Shown here piece after piece: positions 1 to 11,675 of a stretch of DNA of 64,000 nucleotides. Origin of the DNA: Dioscorea cayenensis subsp. rotundata (lineage: Eukaryota > Streptophyta > Magnoliopsida > Dioscoreales > Dioscoreaceae). The stretch lies in NCBI RefSeq assembly GCF_009730915.1, contig NC_052487.1:3497928-3561927 (forward strand), given 5' to 3'. Position 1 is the stretch's first letter. Every line of letters starts with the position of its first letter. The translations under genes and the position numbers were made by a program. Under the pieces are notes generated by a model. That model was given only the letters and a program-made list of their open reading frames with translations. It was not told the origin of the DNA and made no database searches.

Positions 1-304
1 GCAGCTCGCCAGAGCCACCACCACCGGCGCGGGAGACATCGCCGGTGCGAAACCTCATGAAATCCGTGATGGCGTTGTTCTCTTGGAACTTCTCCAGGGT
101 CTCATCGTCATCTGGTTTGATGGATTTCCTGAGAAGCGCTTGGAGAGGAGGACGAAGTCGTAGAGAAGGGGATCGGAGGGGAGGAAGGAAGGGTTTGGAG
201 GAGATGAAGGAGGTTGTGGTGGTGCGGAGAGGAAGGGATTGGAGGGAGGATGAGGAGGAGGGTTCGGAGGAGGAGGAGACGAAGGAGAGAGAGACGCATG
301 CCAT
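1..304 (-). CDS. Plastid-targeted protein, N-terminal exon (partial, cut by window edge)
   Basis: The minus strand from ATG 304-302 stays open for 101 codons to the window edge. It begins MACVSLSFVSSSSEPSSSSS and continues with a Ser/Thr/Pro/Arg-rich, acid-poor stretch of about 60 residues, the composition of a chloroplast transit peptide. After about residue 60 it becomes a charged, folded-looking segment (SIKPDDDETLEKFQENNAIT, then a Gly-rich turn). The frame was chosen because it alone joins a transit-like N-terminus to the mature segment. A competing minus-strand ATG at 299-297 opens a low-complexity frame that stops at 108. A TATA-like stretch lies near 486-500, about 190 bp upstream on this strand. 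I do not recognise the family; the rest lies outside the window. Confidence 0.6.
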   Translation of the reverse strand, partial: MACVSLSFVSSSSEPSSSSSLQSLPLRTTTTSFISSKPFLPPLRSPSLRLRPPLQALLRKSIKPDDDETLEKFQENNAITDFMRFRTGDVSRAGGGGSGEL

Positions 305-599
305 TGTCTCTCTCTCTCTCTCTTGCTCTCTCGCTCTCGATGTCGATGAGAAAGAGACGAAGATGGAAGGGTTGAGTTCGAATGTATATTTTGGAGGACA
401 CGTCACTGGAAGCGTTTCAACACACGAAATGAAGAGCTAGTGATGAGCCTTGGGATCTTTGAGCGGCCTCTTGATGTTGCTTCTTGGAAGCTATAAATAT
501 AAATGTGTATTATTATTATTATTAAAAATTATTTTTCTGAAAAAAGACATTTAAATATGTTTTTTTAATAAAAATAATTATTTAAAAAAAAAGAGAAAA

Positions 600-860
600 A
601 TATCATAATGATCCCTATATTTTGTGTTTCCAGTTTATCTAATATAAAATCTGTCATTTTGGTTCTCGTATTTGCACATTTTTATCTTTTTAGTCACTCC
701 AGCTGACAAAGTAGCTGGAGGGACCAAAAGGATCCATTAGCTGGAGGAACTAAAATGATGGAAATGTGTAAATACGAGGATCAAAACGACGGCTTTTATA
801 TTAGATGAACTAAAAGAGTGAAAAACACAAAATAAAGAGACTATTTTGATATTTTGATAT
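600..860. mobile_element. Hairpin MITE-like inverted repeat
   Basis: The left arm (about 605-720) and right arm (about 725-855) are imperfect reverse complements over roughly 110 bases. Both contain, in inverted order, a block like attttgtgttt, a block like atctaatataaaa, a block like ctcgtattt.cacat, and ccagct. The apex carries three copies of a (g)ctgga(g) motif. This long stem with almost no loop is typical of a non-autonomous DNA transposon (MITE). The superfamily and the target-site duplication could not be fixed. Confidence 0.65.
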
Positions 861-1225
861 TTAAAATTCTCAAAAGTCTCATTACCTATTATTGCAGGTT
901 TTTTTTTTCGTACAATGTTGGTTTCAGAGAGGATCTAAAATTGAATTTTAAAGCCTTCTAAGATGAGGGCATAGATACTTGTTGAACTTGATCTATGCCA
1001 ATGCACATTTTTTACATGCTCTTGTTATGTTTTTTTTAAAAAAATATATTTAAAAATCACTATCATAATAATTAAGTTGATATTTTACAAAATTAATCAT
1101 TTAAAGATTATGAAATAAAAGTTTAACTTATGCCACTTCTACATTATAACGATAATAATGGAGGGAAGAATTCCGTTACACAATATTGGTTAAATTAGTG
1201 GTTTACCTGTCTTTGAAAAAGAAAG

Positions 1226-1228
<3 letters not shown>

Positions 1229-1268
<40 letters not shown>
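1229..1268. repeat. (TA)n microsatellite
   Basis: About 20 uninterrupted TA units, a simple repeat likely to vary in length. Confidence 0.9.
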
Positions 1269-1271
<3 letters not shown>

Positions 1272-1899
1272 AATTGTTTATGCATAATATGTATAGTTAC
1301 ATAAAGTTCATGTTTTTTGGGTGGAATAGTTAGTAGCAATAGCTAATTGGTTCAAAATAATAAGATTTTATTCAGCTTGAAACTTTTATTTTGTAATTTG
1401 ATTTTAAGTTACCTAAATTATTATTATTTTTATAATATTAATTTGTTCACCAAGTTTAAAGTCTTGCATGCTTACCCTCAACCCTTTGACTATGAGCCCA
1501 TTTGTCCAATGTCAACTCATGTAAGGCGGACGCTTAGCACATGCCAATCCAAACGTGTGCAGGTTTGAGTTATATAACCTTATTTTCTTTAAAAACAAAC
1601 AAAAAAATAGACAAGAAAATTTATAAACGCCGCCCAAAGAGTAAGGGAAGCAAAAGAACAAGAATTCACTAGAAAATTTCATTGACCAATGTGCAGTTAT
1701 TACTAAAAAAAAATCAACTATACAAATGCCGCTAATGAACTCCAATCTACCAATCTTCAAATCAAAAGAACACCATGAATTCATGATCATTCCATTGCTC
1801 ATATATAAGTGTCCAGATTGGATTTACCTTTGGAGAATTGGAGATAAAAGAGAGATTAACCAGCTCTCTCATCAAGCCTGGGAAGACACCAATTCATGG

Positions 1900-4800
1900 T
1901 TATAATCTCAGCAGGTTGGAAATTGGTTGCCAACCCAATAGCCATGGTTTCTTGCTCACAGGCACTGCAAAGTTGAGTTCAAACATCTCTTTGCTGATGT
2001 TTCCACCTTCACAGAAACCCACAAGCCTGGCCACTATATCAGCACTTTCTTCTATATGTGCCTTGTCAATTGGATCTGTCCATAACTTGTTCACCAGTTG
2101 CAGCTTCCTCTGCTTCCCCTCAAGTGGCACTTGCCATTTCTTGTACAGCCTATCTCGCTCTTCTTCGGATAGTCTTGAGTTCAGTCTTTTAGCAAGGAAC
2201 TCTCTCTCGTGCTTTAGCGCTCTCATACTGCACACATATTCGATGAGGTAATGATAAAGAATAAGAATCTTCAGTGGAATCAGATCAATTATATGGAATG
2301 TTAGTTCAGTATATGATTTTGTACCTTGAGGATAGAGAAACAACTGGCTCATCACCAACATGTGCAGGACTTTCATTTCCAACCTCAAGAAAGTGTTGCT
2401 GAAGCCAAGTCAATCTTCTAAGTTCGACTTCTATATATATCTGATCAGCAGGATCACCTCTGAATAACAAGTAAAATTGTGTTCGGTGTATGATCGACAC
2501 ATGGCAAGCATCCCACAATAGCATAATCTGCTGCATTTGATCCTTAAATATGGAATGCCATGATGCAGGAGAATTTTGTAGCTCAGAGATGTCTTCGCCC
2601 TCCTCCACCGTATCACAACCTGAAGCCTCATTTGCTTCTAACTCCAAGACCTGGTGAAACATATACAAATAAAGGTTGTATCAAACTGTCATTAGTATTG
2701 GAATGCTCCGAAGAAAATAAAAGAGTTATCCCTAACCTGGCACACAAGGAGTTTCTTTTGATACTGCAGCTTGGCCACCCGTTCTTTCAGCTCAGTGACA
2801 TATGATCTTATGCTCCTTACATTTTCTTCTGCTGCAGTCTGGAACATCTTCTGCATTTTTCGCATGTTCACAGAACTAGAACGCCGGTGACAAGGTGTGC
2901 TATCTCTTGATGAGATGTCTCCACCGTCTTCACTTTTGATTGGTGTAACCTTTTCAGAGCCTGAGATTGTTTCCTGGGATAAAGCATCAATTTCTGGAGC
3001 TCTGTTCTCCACTTCTGATTCCAAAGTCTTTCGAGAAGATGAGAGAGGAGAGCATGGTCCTCTGATCATATTACTTCGGTTTGCACCACTGCTTGAGACC
3101 AGGGGAAGTAACTTCTTCTTCTTCTTTGGTTGGCCTTTAGAGGATTTTGGGGTCATCTCATTTGACTGAAGATTACTTGGAAGAGACATAACAAGCTTGT
3201 CGATGGATCTCTGGACATTTTCCAGTTTCTCCTCAAGATTAGCAATGGTGTTGCCTTGTGAATTTAGTCTTGTAATTTCATCCTTCAAGTTGGTACCAGT
3301 GTTGTTACCTCCAGCAAGTGCTTCTGCAATGTCAACTTTGTTGTCAAAAGATCTGACAGTTTGCATCTCCCTGATCTCTGCTTGCAGTTTAGCAATAGTC
3401 TCTGCAGCATCTTGGTTCCCAAGTCGGTGGCAAGCAACCTCCTTCTGTAGTACTTCCAGAGCCCTGTTAGCTTCCTCACCAAGCTGCTCCTGTAAATGCT
3501 CAAGCTTGCGGATTTCATGAACAAGCATAAATGGAACAGTTGATGACTGCCTCATAGTATTCCTTGCTCGTTCGACCCTGCCATGTGTCCTTTCCCCAAA
3601 TTGAGGTGATGAATCCGAAAAAGTAAGGCATTTAGCCACTTGGCGAGGTGATGCAAATGGATTGGTTTCCTGAAAAGAAAATAGAACAGTTCTAAGATAT
3701 CACAAGTAGCTGGGCGATTAAAACCAACAAGCATGTTATTGGTTTTGCCCCCTTCATGATGTGTAATTTTGATATAAGATATCACATGTAGCTGGGCGAT
3801 CAAAACCAACAAGCATGTTATCGGTTTGGTTCCATTCATGATGTGTAATTTTGATATGGGCATATGTTTAGATACTCACATGGTGATCTTCCTTCACCTT
3901 TTTTCGTAGTTCTACCAGCTGGGAATGTGCAAAGTCTCTTTCCCGCTTCAATTCTTCCATCTCCATCTCCATCTGCTTGCCACCATAGAATATTAGTTTG
4001 ATTCAAATTAGCTGTTCCATGCAGGATGCTTGATTACAGCCGCCAGAAACCAACATTTTAAAAATGTCTACTTTTCTTCTGCAAGTTACCTTCTTAATTT
4101 TTAGTTCTTTCTCCTTGAGAAGAGCTTCTGAACATGAAGAACCAGAAAGCTCTGGGGTGCGCAATTCTGCTTCAAGCCTCGCAACTTCCTTCTGCAGTTG
4201 TTTGACGAGTTGTTTGTCTGATACAACCTGATCAAATAGAAAATTCAACTTAACCAACCACTAAGAAAAAATTTCGGAATACATAATAGAAGATTAAGCA
4301 AGCAACACAATTATTTCTAAACGGTATTTACCATATTCACATGTGCACTATTAGTGACTTCCTTTGCACGGGTTGCAAAGAAGAGAGTATTCCGAGATTG
4401 TTCTACATGGCTAAGTGCCGGACTCATGGTGCAGATAATGGCTGTCCTTGCATTTCCACCAAGAGACAGCTGCAATATACGAGTGAGTTTTGAATCCCGG
4501 TACGGGATATGGCCACTTTTCTTACCTGCACTGCAGACAGAAAATACAAAACATTAAAACTCATCCATTCAAGTTCAGTATGCACAAATGAAAACAAATT
4601 TGTATACGTCCAATTTTCGGCAGTGGCAATAAGACGCAGGGCCAATTGGTGTACCTAAATCCAACACTTTATACATATTGAGTTCAGAAAATTGACACAC
4701 CAAACAATATTATGCCAAAGGAACTTGTCAATGAACCTGATAAATTAATTTTGTTAGTGGCAACTCCACTGCCCAAACTACCCTTTGTAAAGAAAGTCCC

Positions 4801-6906
4801 TGTAACATATGTTGAGTGTGATTTCTATGATGTGTTGTAAAATAAAGTTTAAATGTGCCATTGCTTGTAATGTTAAACAAATAGCCATCTAAAACCATGC
4901 AAAATTTAACTAGAAAGTGATAAGAGGATGATAGATGAATATATCCAACTAAGCAGGTAAGATTCCCCCATGTTATTGTTGGCATACAACTTTTTATGTC
5001 TTTACCCTCTCCTTAAACTCCCTTCTCGGAAATCCTATTTACCAAACATATCTTGTAGTCCTGTTTTACTAGAAGTACTTGATGTTTGCAGATTAAACCT
5101 TATTAAAATCAATATTGAATCAGCATTCAAAATTTACACATTCTTCTTGCAGGCATGAAATTTTTTCTAGACATCCTTCTCAGCAATATTGGTAAAATCA
5201 AGCATCGTTCCGAGAATCCTGACCTGAGCTTTCTAATTACAGTTGTGAGAGTTAACAAACTACGGTTTATGTGACAGCCTTCTTTCAGCCTAGCACCATC
5301 AGCATGAGTTTGTGAGGCTCTTTCACTACCTGCAAGATCCACAAAATTCTACAATGCGGCAATTATAAGTATTACTATATCCAGCAATAGCTCTAAAGTG
5401 ATTCAAGGTGAGAAGAAGAAACTACCAGGCTAGCAACATATGATTTCACACAGCCAGAGTTCTCCCGTAAGCTGCTTTCAACTGTCTGTGATGAAGTTGT
5501 AAAATGTAGAAAGCAAGTTTTAGTTTCTGTTTCAAGAATTTCCATATCAGTGACAGGACTAAAATGTATATACTGACCAGCCTTATAATTTGGTGTGATC
5601 TAGAGCTTGTATCATTCAAGGAAGTTTCACCAACCTGCCTTTGTGCTGCAAAACAACAGAAGTTTGGTAACATCATGCAAGCGGTCAGAAAAATAAGTCA
5701 ACAAATTTCATTGGAAAATTACAACATAGCTAATAATTCACAAAAATTAAGAAAATACAGATTACCTTCACAAATGCCAATGAGATGTCTCAGATGCTGA
5801 CTATCTTTTGCAACTTCTTCTTCAAGTTTCTCAACAATTGTCCCTTTCTGCAGACATGCAGACATGAGGACTCATAAAAAGGAACCAAACATTATTCAAA
5901 AATATGAATTCTGATAACACTCTACCTCAGGGTCATCTAATAGCCGGAGAGGTCCAGAATCTGGTTTTAAAAGGTCTCTTACTACCTCATTGTAAATCTC
6001 CAATGCAGATATTTTTATAGTGAAGTGCCTCTCAGATACCTGAAGACCTCATGCAAAAAACCAAGATAACCTTGATACGCTTTTCTCAAATAAAGAAAGA
6101 AAAAATCTGAATACGCGAGAATTTCTTCCAAGAAATATAATCATCTTTCACAGTTTTTCATAATAGCATGCAGATTCTATGGTTAAGTAATGCACCTTCA
6201 CCTAGACAGCGAAGTGCAGAGGACTGGCAAAATTTAAGTAAAAAGCTTACGTTATGGATGTGCTTGTAAATATCATTTACAGCACTCTCGGTAATTCCTC
6301 TCATAGTGTATGTTTTCCCGCTGCTAGTCTGGCCATAAGCAAAAATGGTAGCTACAGAAAGAGCATTAATAGGGCCATTAATGCCATAAACCGATATTTT
6401 AAAGCTGATAAAGATATAACTAAAAATAAAGTGGCCAAAGATGTAGCTAACAATAAAGAGGCCAAAAACGGCTCCTCCATACCATTGATTCCTGTCAGGG
6501 CTGATAAGGCAACATCTTTGGCACCTTCTTTGTAAACTGTCTCAGTTAAGGAAGTAGGTCCAAATACTTTGTCTGATAGAGAAAATGAGTACAGTCAGAC
6601 ATCAAGTAAATGGGTCACTTTCTGAATACGCTTGCATAAGCATATGGAGAATGGGTGTGCAATACCAAATGTATAAAAGGGTGATGAACTCAAGCGATCC
6701 TGAGATGGTGCTTTAAACACAATGGTATTGTCATCAACACAATCCCATGCTACTTGGTCTTTAAGTGCTTGCTCTTTCTTGCTAAGGGGCCTCACACGAA
6801 CAGTTACAAAGATTTTCTCCTCCTTTGCTCTGGGACCTCCTGGTGTAGACATTGGAGTTCTTTCAATCTTTGAAGCCGGTGTACCAGGTGTCCGAGCTGC
6901 TGCCAT
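1900..6906 (-). CDS. NACK1: NACK1/HINKEL-type kinesin (kinesin-7), 14 coding exons
   Basis: Microtubule motor that in plants brings the NPK1-type MAPKKK to the phragmoplast to drive cell-plate expansion. Coding exons (minus strand): 6666-6906, 6483-6572, 6251-6351, 5926-6039, 5766-5847, 5578-5645, 5426-5485, 5224-5348, 4332-4530, 4090-4227, 3880-3972, 2737-3669, 2325-2650, 1900-2227. They sum to 2898 nt, 965 aa. The N-terminus carries several TP sites ([18 protein letters not shown]). The motor spans about residues 30-360, with P-loop GQTSSGKT at 117-124, switch [11 protein letters not shown], and [13 protein letters not shown]. Coiled coils follow. The C-terminal region (last three exons) matches the NACK C-terminal domain, ending [10 protein letters not shown]. 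The start is the first ATG of this frame after the 5'UTR intron acceptor. Identity to the NACK1/HIK subfamily is strong; the TES/NACK2 paralogue is the alternative. Confidence 0.93.
3694..3857. repeat. Two-copy ~82 bp tandem repeat in a kinesin intron
   Basis: Copies start at 3694 and 3776. Both run aagatatcaca.gtagctgggc, then aaaccaacaagcatgttat, then ttcatgatgtgtaattttga, with a few substitutions. The pair fills most of the intron between coding exons 3880-3972 and 2737-3669. Confidence 0.9.
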
Positions 6907-6980
6907 GGCTGCCGAGTATGATAGAAAAATGTCCAAATTGGAGAAGACCAAGCAAACTGAGTGTTGCCAAAACTCTCCAG

Positions 6981-7830
6981 CTATAACAAAATAACCACAA
7001 CTTTTCAATTAACTTGAGACAAGAATCTGTAACCAAAACAGAATATTGTCAGCTCTTAGAATCAACCACCACAAGAATTCTTATCCCATTTTAGTAATAA
7101 ATAGATCTCAAGCGACCTTGGAATATTTAAAAGTAACCAATTAAGATGTATGAAAACCTTACAGTTTCCATGAATCACTATCCAAGTAAACATGTTAAGA
7201 GATACAGACACAACCACCCAAAAAAGAAAAGAAAAAAAAAGGATAATATAAAGAGTAGCAAAAGCATTGGAAAAATTTTACAGTAAAAGCTCTCTTGAAT
7301 CACTGAAGAACTAAAATCAAAGAAATAATAGCGAAATTAAGCAGCGCCAGAGCCAGAATTCAAGAAACGAGAACTAAATCAAGACAAAACAAAGTAAAAA
7401 CAAAAACAAAACAAAAACTAAATTTCAACAACAAAATCCAAATACAAAGGCACCAAATCCAAACTCACAACAAGAAGACCACAAATCACTTAAAACGACA
7501 CACAAAACAAAGAAATCTCAAGAAACACCAACAAAGAAAAACCATTTATCAACCAAATTTCAACAAAACCATACTAAAACCTAAATCATACCAAATTTCA
7601 ATCATATTCATATATAAAAAAAAACAAATGCTCAGAATTTCTCAAAGAACAACACATATTCAAAAATTAAGACTTCAGATCGCCACAGCTCACCTTCGAT
7701 TTGCAACCTCACTTGAAAAACCTAGCCTGGACGATCGAAACCACGAGCTCCCCCCGATGAGAAGCTCGAACAAGCCCTAGAGCGAGAGAGAGAGAGAGAG
7801 AGAGAGAGCAACGGGTTTCAGTGAGCACTA
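6981..7830 (-). other. Kinesin 5' UTR intron and leader exon
   Basis: On the minus strand a leader exon around 7694-7830 ends at a good donor (GAAG|GTGAGC, GT at 7693-7692). An acceptor TTATAG lies at 6983-6981, 75 nt upstream of the ATG, so the intron is 6981-7693. The leader includes a (GA)n/(CT)n tract. The transcription start itself is not determined. Confidence 0.55.
7784..7809. repeat. (GA)n microsatellite in kinesin leader
   Basis: About 13 GA units. On the transcribed minus strand this is a CT-rich tract in the 5' leader or core promoter, a common plant promoter feature. Confidence 0.85.
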
Positions 7831-8063
7831 ATAAGACCGTTTTCAAAACGAAGAAGAAGAGGGGGGTGGGGCCCGCCCACCTCCGTGTCACGTGAGGAGA
7901 GAGAGAGTGTGGTGGTTTAGATCACGACCGTACGATGGAAGTAAGATGTGATCTGGATCTGATCTCGAGGCGAGTCACGTGGGGACCACGCACGAAGGAG
8001 CCGTAGCGGGGGCTCTGCCGTCAGTTACGAGGCGCCGTCTGGTTGGGACTTTGGTTTGAGTCC

Positions 8064-8073
8064 TCCAACGGCT
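8064..8073 (+). promoter_or_regulatory. MSA element (mitosis-specific activator) in kinesin promoter
   Basis: TCCAACGGCT matches the MSA consensus YCYAACGGYY at every position. It lies about 230-250 bp upstream of the inferred leader. MSA elements are bound by R1R2R3-MYB (MYB3R) factors and give G2/M expression; they are known in cytokinesis genes including NACK kinesins. Weaker AACGG cores are at 7812-7816 and, inverted, 7836-7840. Confidence 0.6.
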
Positions 8074-8079
8074 AGTTCC

Positions 8080-8367
8080 TCACCGGCTGTAGCCGGTGGA
8101 AGCTTGTTCCAAGTCGTTTAAATGGGCTGTTTTTGTTTTTGGATTTTATGAAATGGAAACATATTTTTAAATGCAACTTATAATTGATTAATTTAATTGT
8201 GATTAGTAATTAATAATGAGTGTTAATACATTGGATTTGCATGGAATTTGATTTTTGTTCGTGTTTGGTGGGATAGGATACTTGTTTGACATTTTCCCAA
8301 TTAAGATTTTTTGTTTTCAATTATTATTTTGGAAACTAATAAAAATATGTTTGACACATTATTTTTA
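8080..8367. repeat. Kinesin upstream segment with diverged copies near 12.66-13.17 kb
   Basis: The stretch 8080-8290 (shared blocks include gtttttgtttttggatt, gattaatttaattgtgatta and ttggatttgcatg) recurs, diverged, at about 12955-13170. The adjoining stretch 8229-8367, continued across the inserted element at 11676-11720, recurs at about 12660-12870. All copies are in the same orientation, so this is a local segmental duplication. Confidence 0.75.
8359..8367. repeat. Left 9-bp target-site duplication of the Mutator-like element
   Basis: ttattttta here is identical to 11676-11684 on the other side of the element. Nine bases is the usual TSD length for the Mutator superfamily. The sequence is AT-rich, so the empty-site match is needed as independent support. 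Confidence 0.7.
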
Positions 8368-11300
8368 GTGGAAATTGCCAAAATAACCCCCTAAGTTTCT
8401 AATATTTCCAAAAACACCCCATTAATTTGGGAATCCCTAAAAACCCCTTCTTTTTAAATACTAATGAATTTGAAACCCCTCAAGATTTAATGGAGTTAGT
8501 TTTTAAATTTTTTTGGACGAAATTATCCCTCGCATGGGAAGTTGTGACAAGTGAGACGTGATTCGACCATAACGCCTTTCTCGCAATAATTTTCTCTTTA
8601 AGAGGAATCCGCTTTTTTTCTGGTTAATCCCCAAAGAACACCATTATTGGTGCTTTGCTTTTTTTTCTTTTTCATCTCTTCATCTCTTCAACTTTTTCCT
8701 TTTTTTCAAAGTTGTCATTACCCCTGACATCTTCCGTAGGATTGGACCATCGCTCGAAGAAGAACTCCCACTCAACTCTTTGACATTTCATTAGTTTGCG
8801 CTCCAAGGTATTGACACGAGGTGGATGCCGTTGAAGATGTCATGCAGCTTTCCTTTTTGTTTTGATATTCGTAGCTTTTCTTTTTAGTTTGATTTCTAAA
8901 GTATTCTATTAGAAAGAGAATTTTTTTTCGGTTTCATGGTGTGATTATCGACGATCTTGTAGTTTGTAGGAAGTTTTTCGGCAAGAGTTTTGATTGTTTT
9001 TCATTTTCGTTTGTGTACATAATCAAAAGCAATAATATTGTGTTGAAGGAGATTTTTTGATTGTTTTACAATTTCATTGTGATGTCCGACTCGATCCACA
9101 TTTGTCTAGGACGGCCAGGTTTAATTTTGAATGTAAATATTGTTATTTCTGTTTAACTATCGATTGTTCTATTTAAGTTTCAAAGTTTATGTTTAAATAT
9201 CAATGTTTCGTTTAACTACTGACGCTTTCTATTTAAATTTCATCTTTTCTTTTTTTAAATTTGCGTTTGTTTATGAAAACGATTTTTCATAAATAACGAG
9301 CAAAATGTACTAATAATATGTGATAGTTTGTGACAAACGGATGTAACGAATATAAGTTATCATTTACGCTTAGTTGGCGATAGTTTCTTTTGCAGATCTC
9401 ACGATCGTGCCCGCACTCGTGGTAGTGAAATGAGTTTTTAAATGATTAGCGCTTCAAAACGTCTGTCCGACATGCAACGACAAAACTTCAAAATGATCTA
9501 ACGAGTAAGGAAGGCCTACTAAATCGTCGAGGGTGGCCTTTCGAGGTGGGACTGGATCACGCTCGTAGAATCCGAATACCTACTAAAAATCATTTCTGCT
9601 TAAACCGAACCGGATATATTTAAACAGAGACAACATTTTAAACAGAGACTTGATAAATTTAAACGGAAACATTTAAGTTTAAACAAAAAACTGTATAATT
9701 TTAAACGGAAACAAGGACATGACAATAATAGTTGAGAAAAAACATAAGTTTTAAGCAAAAACTGGGATAATTAATCAATAATTAACTTATACAACTATGT
9801 TTATGTTTAAATATCATTGTTTCATTTTAAATTTGGGTTTGTTTATGAAAAACGATTTTTCATAAATAACGAGCAAAATGTACTAATAATATCGCGATAG
9901 TTTGTGGCAAAACATATGTAACGAATATAAGTTATCATTTACGCTTAGTTGGCGATAGTTTTTTTGCAAGATCTACGATTGTGTCCGCGACTCGTGGTAG
10001 TGAAATGAGTTTTTTTAAATGATTAGCGCCTTCAAAACGTCTGTCCGGCATGCGAACGACAAAAACTTCAAAATGATCTAACGAGTAAGGAAGGCCTACT
10101 AAATCGCTCGAGGGTGGCCTTGAGGTGGGACTGGATACGCTCGTAGAATCCGAATACCTACTAAAAATCATTTCTGCTTAAACCGAAACCGGATATATTT
10201 AAATAGAGACATAACATTTTAAACAGAGACTTGATAAATTTAAACGGAAACATTTAAGCTTAAACAAAAAACTGTATAATTTTAAACGGAAACAAAGACA
10301 TGACAATAATAGTTGAGAAAAAAACATAAGTTTTAAGCAAAAACTGGGATAATTAATTAATAATTAACTTATACAACTATGTTTATGTTTAAATATCATT
10401 GTTTCATTTTAAATTTGGGTTTGTTTATGAAAACGATTTTCATAAATAACGAGCAAAATGTACAATAATATGCGATATTTTGTGGCAAACATATGTAACG
10501 AATATAAGTTATCATTTATGCTTAGTTAGCGATAGTTTCTTTGCAAGATCTACGATTGTGTCCGCACTCGTGGTAGTGAAATGAGTTTTTTAAATGATTA
10601 GCGTCTTCAAAACGTTGTCCGACATGCAATGACAAAACTTCAAAATGATCTAACGAGTAAGGAAGGCCTACTAAATCGTCAGGGTGGCCTTGAGGTGGGA
10701 CGGATACGCTCGTAGAATCCGAATACCTACTAAAATCATTTCTGTTTAAACTGAAACTGGATATATTTAAACAGAGACATAACATTTTAAACAGAGACTT
10801 GATAAATTTAAACGGAAACATTTAAGCTTAAACAAAAAACTGTATAATTTTAAACGAAACAAAGACATGATAATAATAGTTGAGAAAAAACATAAGTTTT
10901 AAGCAAAAACTGGGATAATTAATCAATAATTAACTTATACAACTATGTTTATGTTTAAATATCATTGTTTCATTTTAAATTTGGGTTTGTTTATGAAAAC
11001 GATTTTCATAAATAACGAGCAAAATGTACAATAATATGCGATATTTTGTGGCAAACATATGTAACGAATATAAGTTATCATTTATGCTTAGTTGGCGATA
11101 GTTTTTTTGCAAGATCTACGATTGTGTCCGCACTCGTGGTAGTGAAATGAGTTTTTTAAATGATTAGCGCCTTCAAAACGTTGTTCGACATGCAATGACA
11201 AAACTTCAAAATGATCTAACGAGTAAGGAAGGCCTACTAAATCGTCAGGGTGGCCTTGAGGTGGGACGGATACGCTCGTAGAATCCGAATACCTACTAAA

Positions 11301-11675
11301 ATCATTTCTGTTTAAACTGAAACTGGATATATTTAAACAGAAACTTGATAATTTTAAACGGAAACATTTATGTTTAAACAAAAAACTGTATCATTTTAAA
11401 CGGAAACAGGGACAGGACAAGGATAAAAGTCTTCCAAAGTTTGTTTCAGAAAATAAAAAAGAAATGTAAAAAATGTTAGACATGATGTGATTGGGACGCT
11501 TCCCACCATTTTTAAGGGTAATGATGGAATTTCACAACATGGACCCAATCCAAGTGACCTACAAGGGGTAAAAAGGAAGTAAAATGATAAAGGAAGGGTT
11601 GTCCGTGGTATTCATAACTTGCAGGGGTTGTTTGGGAAATTTTAAACAGTGTAGGGGGTAAATAGTAATTTTCCC
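8368..11675. mobile_element. Mutator-like element (non-autonomous), 3.3 kb
   Basis: The termini form an imperfect inverted repeat. The left end begins gtggaaattgccaaaataac followed by cccctaag; the reverse complement of the right end begins gggaaaattactatttaccc followed by cctacac. Further out both arms are C-run rich (acccc). A 9-bp duplication (ttattttta) flanks the element. A related sequence at about 12660-12870 matches the joined flanks without the insert. Inside are an AT/pyrimidine-rich leader (8520-9180) and four tandem ~570 bp units. There is no intact transposase, so it is non-autonomous. Confidence 0.75.
9240..11420. repeat. Four ~570 bp tandem repeats inside the Mutator-like element
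   Basis: The anchor cataaataacgagcaaaatg recurs at about 9288, 9861, 10441 and 11007 (spacings about 573, 580 and 566). Each unit also has ggaaggcctactaaatcg, an aatccgaatacctactaaa block, and a cluster of tttaaac-type motifs. The last copy is truncated. On the minus strand the units carry a fragment reading ECGHNRRSC in copies 3 and 4, resembling the zinc-knuckle C-terminus of MURA-type transposases. This is a suggestion, not proof. Confidence 0.85.

Larger units (their letters stand above)
305..1899. other. Intergenic: hairpin MITE, (TA)n microsatellite, kinesin 3' UTR
   Basis: No gene is supported here. The interval holds a hairpin repeat (600-860), AT-rich spacer, a (TA)n run (1229-1268), and from roughly 1650 to 1899 the probable 3' UTR of the minus-strand kinesin gene. 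Short open frames at 1347-1568 and 1512-1802 lack any recognisable protein features. Confidence 0.6.

Noticed and set aside
108-401. 97-codon minus-strand frame with Leu/Pro-rich product
   Set aside because: Overlaps the preferred frame; composition is CT-repeat derived and it stops before the folded segment.
45-440. 131-codon plus-strand frame with a Glu/Arg-rich product
   Set aside because: Low-complexity shadow of the minus-strand transit-peptide exon (purine-rich complement).
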